Source: Bacteroidales bacterium UBA5371 (lineage in GTDB: Bacteria > Bacteroidota > Bacteroidia > Bacteroidales > P3). Taken from it: a stretch of 25,742 bases of DNA. The stretch is taken from contig DHPF01000015.1 of assembly GCA_002407855.1 (NCBI GenBank), forward strand, positions 165,810 through 191,551, read 5' to 3'. The notes beneath the pieces were generated by a model, which was not told the origin of the DNA, did not search any database, and saw only the letters and a list, made by a program, of their open reading frames with translations. The translations under genes were made by a program, and so were the position numbers. Positions 21,737-25,742 of the stretch are shown here, one piece after another (position 1 is the stretch's first letter; each line of letters opens with the position of its first letter).

Positions 21737-22737
21737 AATACTATATGTACTTCTTTTTCTAATTCTATATTAAATTTTTCTTTAATACTATTTGTAATCT
21801 CTTGTGCTAAATAGAGAATTTCTTTTGCTGTTGCATCACCATAACTAACCATACACAAGGCTTGTTTTGAATGCATACCAACATTTCCAACCCTTTTACC
21901 TTTCCAACCTGTTTGTTCAATTAACCATCCAGCTGCAAGCTTTACCCCATTTGGAGCTGGATATGAAGGGATATTTGGATATAATTTCTCTAATTTCGGG
22001 AAATCTTCTTCACTAACCACAGGATTTTTAAAGAAAGAGCCACAATTGGGTAAAAGTTTTGTATCTGGAAGCTTTGAGTTTCTTATCTGTGTAACTATTT
22101 CTTTCATTTGAGAAGGAGAGCTGATATTTATTTTTTCTTTCTCTATCTTCTCTTTAATTGCATAATAGGATGTATTTGGATTAGGTTTAAGAGATAATCT
22201 TAGTCGTATTTTCCAAATTATCTCAAACCGTTTAGGATATTTAAATATAGAATACCTATACCCAAAGGCACATTCTTCATTATTATATTCTTTCCAAGTA
22301 TTTTCAATTGGGTTATAGGTCAGACAAGAAAGGAAACTATCCTTAATCTCCGAACCATAAGCCCCTATATTCTGAACTATTGCAGCACCAACACTTGAAG
22401 GTATGGCTGCAAGATTCTCAATTCCCCAGAAATTATTATTACAACAAAACTCAATTAAGTCGTCCCAATCCTCTCCGGCAAAGGCTTCTATCACCACATA
22501 ATCGGTGTTTTCTTCAATAATACTTATACCTTTGTTTTGGAGATATACAACCAAGCCATCAAAATACTCATTTGCAAAAATAGTATTACAACCCTTACCT
22601 AAAATAATATTCTTTTTATCTAATAGATTAGGTAATTGGAGCAGGTCGGCTTCGGATTTTATTTCAACAAGAGTCTTAGCCCTGCAATTTAGTGCAAAAC
22701 TATTGAGCCTTTTAAGATTATAGTCAGTATATATCAT
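21733..22737 (-). CDS. murB: UDP-N-acetylmuramate dehydrogenase
   Basis: A 334-residue FAD enzyme that reduces UDP-GlcNAc-enolpyruvate to UDP-MurNAc in the cytoplasm, the second step of peptidoglycan precursor synthesis. FAD-binding GKGCNTIF (47-54) and IPSSVGAAIVQNIGAYG (112-128) are present, together with FGYRYSIFK (158-166), the proton-donor NCGSFFKNP (S234) and a C-terminal LEKEVHIV with Glu329. The FGYRYSIFK-type insert marks it as a type I (E. coli-like) MurB. It leads the operon with the 207-residue gene and diverges from the alpha/beta hydrolase. Confidence 0.95.
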   Translation of the reverse strand: MIYTDYNLKRLNSFALNCRAKTLVEIKSEADLLQLPNLLDKKNIILGKGCNTIFANEYFDGLVVYLQNKGISIIEENTDYVVIEAFAGEDWDDLIEFCCNNNFWGIENLAAIPSSVGAAIVQNIGAYGSEIKDSFLSCLTYNPIENTWKEYNNEECAFGYRYSIFKYPKRFEIIWKIRLRLSLKPNPNTSYYAIKEKIEKEKINISSPSQMKEIVTQIRNSKLPDTKLLPNCGSFFKNPVVSEEDFPKLEKLYPNIPSYPAPNGVKLAAGWLIEQTGWKGKRVGNVGMHSKQALCMVSYGDATAKEILYLAQEITNSIKEKFNIELEKEVHIVL

Positions 22738-22760
22738 ATAAAATGGTTGCTAATAATCTA

Positions 22761-22768
22761 CAAATATA
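22761..22768 (-). promoter_or_regulatory. Candidate -7 element of murB
   Basis: Reads TATATTTG on the minus strand, 23 bases from the murB ATG. The nearest TTTG box (22784-22781) is only 12 bp away, closer than usual. It lies in the 107-base divergent gap with the hydrolase gene. Confidence 0.4.
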
Positions 22769-22811
22769 TATTTTTTTAGCCAAACTATGCCCAATTATGA
22801 ATAATAATATT

Positions 22812-22819
22812 TATTTTTG
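22812..22819 (+). promoter_or_regulatory. Candidate -7 element of the alpha/beta hydrolase gene
   Basis: TATTTTTG fits TAnnTTTG, 25 bases before the ATG at 22845. No good upstream TTTG box is seen. Confidence 0.4.
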
Positions 22820-22844
22820 CTAAATAATTTAACCTTTTTTTACT

Positions 22845-23654
22845 ATGAAACACAGGAGCATTCTTTTTAATGATAATGCAATAATTAACTATCAAGACGA
22901 AGGACAAGGAGATATTACATTGGTTCTTTTGCACGGCTTTATGAATAGTTTGGATGTTTGGGCAAGCTATGCATTTAAATATATGAAAGAGATAAGAATA
23001 ATTGCAATAGACCTTTTGGGACATGGCGAAAGTTCTTCAATTGCAGAGACTCACACTATGGAATTGCAAGCTCAAATGGTTAAATCGGTCTTAGATAATT
23101 TAGGAATTAAAGATTGTGTTATTGCAGGTCATTCAATGGGAGGATATATTGCTTTATCATTTGCAGAACTTTATCCTCAATATGTTAAAGGGTTATGCTT
23201 AGTTAATTCACACGCCTTAGAAGATAACGAAAAGGCTAAGGAAAATAGATTGAAGATGTGCACAGTAATTGAAAATAATAGAGCAAGTTTTATAGTTAGT
23301 TTTATCCCAGAGTTGTTCTATGAAACAAAAAGAGAAGAGTTTTATCCTGAGATTAAAGACCTTCAAGAAGTTGCAATGCAAATGGAAGCCAAAAGTATTA
23401 TAGCAGCACAGAAAGGTATGATAGAAAGACATTCACAATTGAATGTATTAATTGAAGCAAAGCATCCATTTATGTTTATAATTGGCAAAAAAGACCCAAG
23501 AATTATTATAGAAAATGTATTTGCACAAGCTATGTTACCAGCACACTCCGAACTTATGATGTTAGATAATGTAGCCCATATGGCACATATTGAAGCCAAA
23601 GAACTTGTTCAACAAAGATTACTTTCATTTACTAAGATGTGTTATTGCAAATAA
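22845..23654 (+). CDS. Alpha/beta hydrolase
   Basis: A 269-residue cytoplasmic serine hydrolase. LVLLHGFMNS (26-35) forms the oxyanion side, IDLLGHGESS (55-64) follows, and the nucleophile elbow GHSMGGYIAL has S97. A late GKKDPRI supplies the Asp candidate and VAHMAHIEA the His. The substrate is unknown; many such enzymes act on esters. Its TAA shares a base with the ATG at 23654 of the M23 peptidase gene, so the two are coupled. MurB is divergent. Confidence 0.9.
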   Translation: MKHRSILFNDNAIINYQDEGQGDITLVLLHGFMNSLDVWASYAFKYMKEIRIIAIDLLGHGESSSIAETHTMELQAQMVKSVLDNLGIKDCVIAGHSMGGYIALSFAELYPQYVKGLCLVNSHALEDNEKAKENRLKMCTVIENNRASFIVSFIPELFYETKREEFYPEIKDLQEVAMQMEAKSIIAAQKGMIERHSQLNVLIEAKHPFMFIIGKKDPRIIIENVFAQAMLPAHSELMMLDNVAHMAHIEAKELVQQRLLSFTKMCYCK

Positions 23655-25375
23655 TGAAAATATTATTCTGTCTCTTAATTATAATCTCACATTTAAACCT
23701 CTTTTGTCAAGTAAAAGCTCAAAATCTACCTGATTTCTCATCTCCAATAAAGATACCACTAACCCTATCGGGAAATTTTGCAGAATTAAGACAGAACCAT
23801 TTTCATTCAGGAATTGATTTAAGAGTAAGAAATCCAAAGGATAGAACCATTTATTCCCCTTATGAAGGAGAGGTGTCAAGAATTAAAATTCAAGCCTTTG
23901 GAGGAGGAAAGAATTTGTATATAACTCATCCTAATGGCTATACAACTGTATATATGCATCTTGAAAAATATAGTCCTAAGATAGAACAATTCGTAAGAGA
24001 ATACCAATACACCAATCAGAGATATGAATTTGATATCCCAGTAAGTAAAGGGAAGCTAAGAATAAATAAAGGTGAAATAATAGGAATAGCAGGAAATACA
24101 GGTTCAAGTGCAGGAGTGCATCTACATTTTGAGGTAAGAAACACAAAAACAGAGAATATAATTAATCCTCAATTGATGGGCTTTAAGGTAAAAGATACAA
24201 TACCCCCTGAAATTTACTCCATAAATATATATCCTGAGGGAGATTTTTCAAGAATAGAAGGAAAGAATGCTAAAAGAAAATATAATATAGCAGGAAAAAA
24301 TAAAGACATTAAGCAATATGATACCATAAAAGTAACCAATAAGGTCTATTTAGGAATAATGGCATATGATAGGAGCGAAGGCAGTACTCAAAGAAATGGA
24401 GTATATTCCTATAAACTCAACGTAGATAAAGAACTTTTTTGGCAATTTAAAATAGATGAGTTTTCATTTGATGAATCAAGATATATAAATGCCTGTATAG
24501 ACTACGAACAATACTTAAACAATAAAGAAAGGTATCTAATCACAAAACACCTCCCAGGCAACGCATTACCCTATTTCAATACAGATAACCAAAATGGAAT
24601 AATTCAAATGCAGCAAGGACAAATAAAAGAAATAGAATACATCCTACAAGATTATAGTGGAAACCAAACAAGCTTCATATTCTATTTACAATCCACTATT
24701 AGTTCATTAATAGAATACTCAAACACCGATACATCCCCAAAAACATTTCATAATTTGTATTGGAATCAAGACAATCAAATTACTTATGAAGATATAAATA
24801 TAAGAATCCCTAAAAACGCACTATACGATAATATAAGAGTTGATTTTAGTAAAGATACAGATAGTATAGGTAAAATTAACACATATAAGATACTATCTAA
24901 CTCACCCCTACACCTGAATATGAACCTTTCTATTACAATTCCTGAACCTCTTTTAAAAGATGAGAAATTAAAACAAAAGCTCGTAATAGCACAACTAAAA
25001 GGTCGGTCTTTAAGTTATGTTGGAGGCAAAATAACAAACGATAAAATACTTGCAAATACAAAGACCTTTGGACACTTTACCATAGCCTTAGACACCATAG
25101 CTCCAAAAATCTCCCCTATTAATTTTAAAACCACCAAGTTAAAGCCAAATCAAAAAACCCTAAAAGTAAAGATAACAGATAATCTTTCAGGGATAAAATC
25201 CTATAACGCCTATATAAATAAACAATGGGTACTAATGGAATATGACGGAAAGAATGCCACCCTCACTTATACCATAGACCCAAAAGAGTTGAACCAAAAC
25301 TCAAATACCTTAAAAATAGTTGTAAAGGATAGGGTGGGAAACACAAACCAAAAAGAATACGTGATATTAAAATAA
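23654..25375 (+). CDS. M23 (LytM-type) peptidase, exported
   Basis: I choose the ATG at 23654 (573 residues), which overlaps the previous stop as TAATG and gives a clean signal peptide (MKILFCLLIIISHLN to VKAQ); the in-frame ATG at 23639 would add five residues. The LytM domain (about 30-175) has zinc ligands H51 and D55 in HFHSGIDLR and HLHFEVRN (H156, H158). These are metal-dependent glycyl or D,D-endopeptidases acting on peptidoglycan cross-links in the periplasm. The rest (about 180-573) is beta-rich, with Ig-like stretches near the end such as APKISPINFKTTKL. All four zinc-site residues are kept, so it is likely active rather than an EnvC-type activator. Confidence 0.9.
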   Translation: MKILFCLLIIISHLNLFCQVKAQNLPDFSSPIKIPLTLSGNFAELRQNHFHSGIDLRVRNPKDRTIYSPYEGEVSRIKIQAFGGGKNLYITHPNGYTTVYMHLEKYSPKIEQFVREYQYTNQRYEFDIPVSKGKLRINKGEIIGIAGNTGSSAGVHLHFEVRNTKTENIINPQLMGFKVKDTIPPEIYSINIYPEGDFSRIEGKNAKRKYNIAGKNKDIKQYDTIKVTNKVYLGIMAYDRSEGSTQRNGVYSYKLNVDKELFWQFKIDEFSFDESRYINACIDYEQYLNNKERYLITKHLPGNALPYFNTDNQNGIIQMQQGQIKEIEYILQDYSGNQTSFIFYLQSTISSLIEYSNTDTSPKTFHNLYWNQDNQITYEDINIRIPKNALYDNIRVDFSKDTDSIGKINTYKILSNSPLHLNMNLSITIPEPLLKDEKLKQKLVIAQLKGRSLSYVGGKITNDKILANTKTFGHFTIALDTIAPKISPINFKTTKLKPNQKTLKVKITDNLSGIKSYNAYINKQWVLMEYDGKNATLTYTIDPKELNQNSNTLKIVVKDRVGNTNQKEYVILK

Positions 25376-25391
25376 AATATATTCAAAAAAA

Positions 25392-25422
25392 TGTAGGGGC
25401 GAACCTATGTGTTCGCCCTACA
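25392..25422 (+). repeat. GC-rich hairpin element, copy 1
   Basis: A near-perfect inverted repeat: TGTAGGGGCGAAC (25392-25404) against GTTCGCCC-TACA ending at 25422, with one G/C pair unmatched. It lies 17 bases after the M23 stop and is followed by copies 2 and 3 in the opposite orientation. It is far richer in GC than its surroundings. Confidence 0.85.
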
Positions 25423-25427
25423 AACAA

Positions 25428-25513
25428 CCATAAAAAAAGGGCGAACACACAGGTTCGCCCCTACAATTAACCATAAAAAAAGGGCGAACACACAGGTTCG
25501 CCCCTACAATTAA
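25428..25513 (-). repeat. GC-rich hairpin element, copies 2 and 3 as a perfect 43-base tandem duplication
   Basis: Two identical 43-base units, 25428-25470 and 25471-25513. Each contains an A7 run followed by GGGCGAAC...GTTCGCCC CTACA (25439-25465 and 25482-25508), the reverse complement of copy 1 except for the loop bases. The hairpins could also serve as terminators for the M23 gene and the minus-strand gene at 25528. Before each hairpin on the plus strand stands an A run, i.e. a T run after it on the minus strand. Confidence 0.85.
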
Positions 25514-25527
25514 ACATTAACAATTAA

Positions 25528-25728
25528 CTACGGAATAATTTCTTCTTCCCCATCAGGAAGTTGTATGCCCTTAATGTTAAGGTCTGCCTCAACAAAATTA
25601 GTTTTTGAAAGACTTCTCTTAAAGTCCACACTTGGAAAGAACCTACAAGAAGCACTCTTAATAGTTGTAACATCCACCTCTTCAAGAGTATTCATAGCTT
25701 TTGCCTTAATCTTCGGAATAATGGACAT
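25528..25728 (-). CDS. Hypothetical small protein, 66 aa
   Basis: A 66-residue reading frame whose ATG lies 14 bases from the window edge, so its promoter and neighbours cannot be seen. The sequence (SIIPKIKAKAMNTLEEVDVT at the start, ADLNIKGIQLPDGEEEIIP at the end) has no signal peptide, membrane segment or motif I can name. Amino acid composition is protein-like, and it ends just before the hairpin elements, which could terminate it. I do not know the family; it may be the last gene of an operon lying off the window. Confidence 0.5.
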   Translation of the reverse strand: MSIIPKIKAKAMNTLEEVDVTTIKSASCRFFPSVDFKRSLSKTNFVEADLNIKGIQLPDGEEEIIP

Positions 25729-25742
25729 TTTTAATGGTTTTA

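Noticed and set aside
1..25742. CRISPR array, prophage, integrative element or toxin-antitoxin module.
   Set aside because: No spaced direct repeats of the right size, no integrase, transposase, capsid or recognisable toxin/antitoxin genes were seen.

Overview
The window looks like chromosome of a low-GC member of the Bacteroidota, probably Bacteroidales-like. Four things point there. Two secreted peptidases end in type A T9SS (Por) sorting domains, and a third protein ends in the type B 'gliding motility-associated' domain. Several families are typical of this phylum (WbqC-like, DUF2795-like, a Mrp with an xELPxNKYYIFG-type insert in place of a CxxC). Promoters follow the Bacteroidota form TTTG-N17-23-TAnnTTTG rather than -35/-10. 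Shine-Dalgarno sites are mostly absent. I see no phage, CRISPR array, transposase or plasmid functions; this is mostly core-genome sequence with a few odd intergenic elements.

Layout. 1-86 is the end of a short 21-nt-period repeat. 162-350 holds a promoter, tRNA-Met(CAT) and terminator, followed closely by two overlapping glycosyltransferases (361-2381, +). These run tail to tail into a minus-strand cluster (5358 to 2378): an unknown small protein, a WbqC-like protein, a WecA/MraY-type polyprenyl-phosphate sugar transferase and an FtsE-like ABC ATPase. tRNA-Lys(TTT) with its own promoter and terminator follows (5600-5776). A second copy of the 21-nt-period repeat (5976-6060) lies just upstream of a T9SS-secreted M1-type metallopeptidase (6218-8542). 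Next come an ECF-type sigma factor (8607-9182) and an overlapping one-TM protein with an anti-sigma-like N-terminus and a T9SS type B C-terminus (9166-10035). Then comes a tight operon of an acidic unknown protein, Mrp ATPase, a NifU-like scaffold and PduO-type cobalamin adenosyltransferase (10130-12240). DUF2795-like (12445), a T9SS-secreted subtilase (12787) and glycine cleavage H protein (15040) are separate units.

A third copy of the 21-nt repeat (15545-15628) lies between gcvH and a minus-strand operon ispE, pepD and a large envelope protein (HExxH domain, propeller-like region, probable beta-barrel). Another minus operon holds murB and an unknown 207-residue protein. Divergent from it are an alpha/beta hydrolase and a LytM/M23 peptidase (+). 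The window closes with three GC-rich hairpin elements (25392-25508) and a small unknown ORF.

Themes: envelope and peptidoglycan building (WecA-type, glycosyltransferases, IspE, MurB, M23, FtsE), T9SS secretion, and Fe-S/cobalamin maintenance. The two points I judge most worth a second look are the dispersed heptad-coding repeat family, present three times, and the sigma/TM-protein pair that carries a T9SS sorting domain where a periplasmic sensor would be expected.
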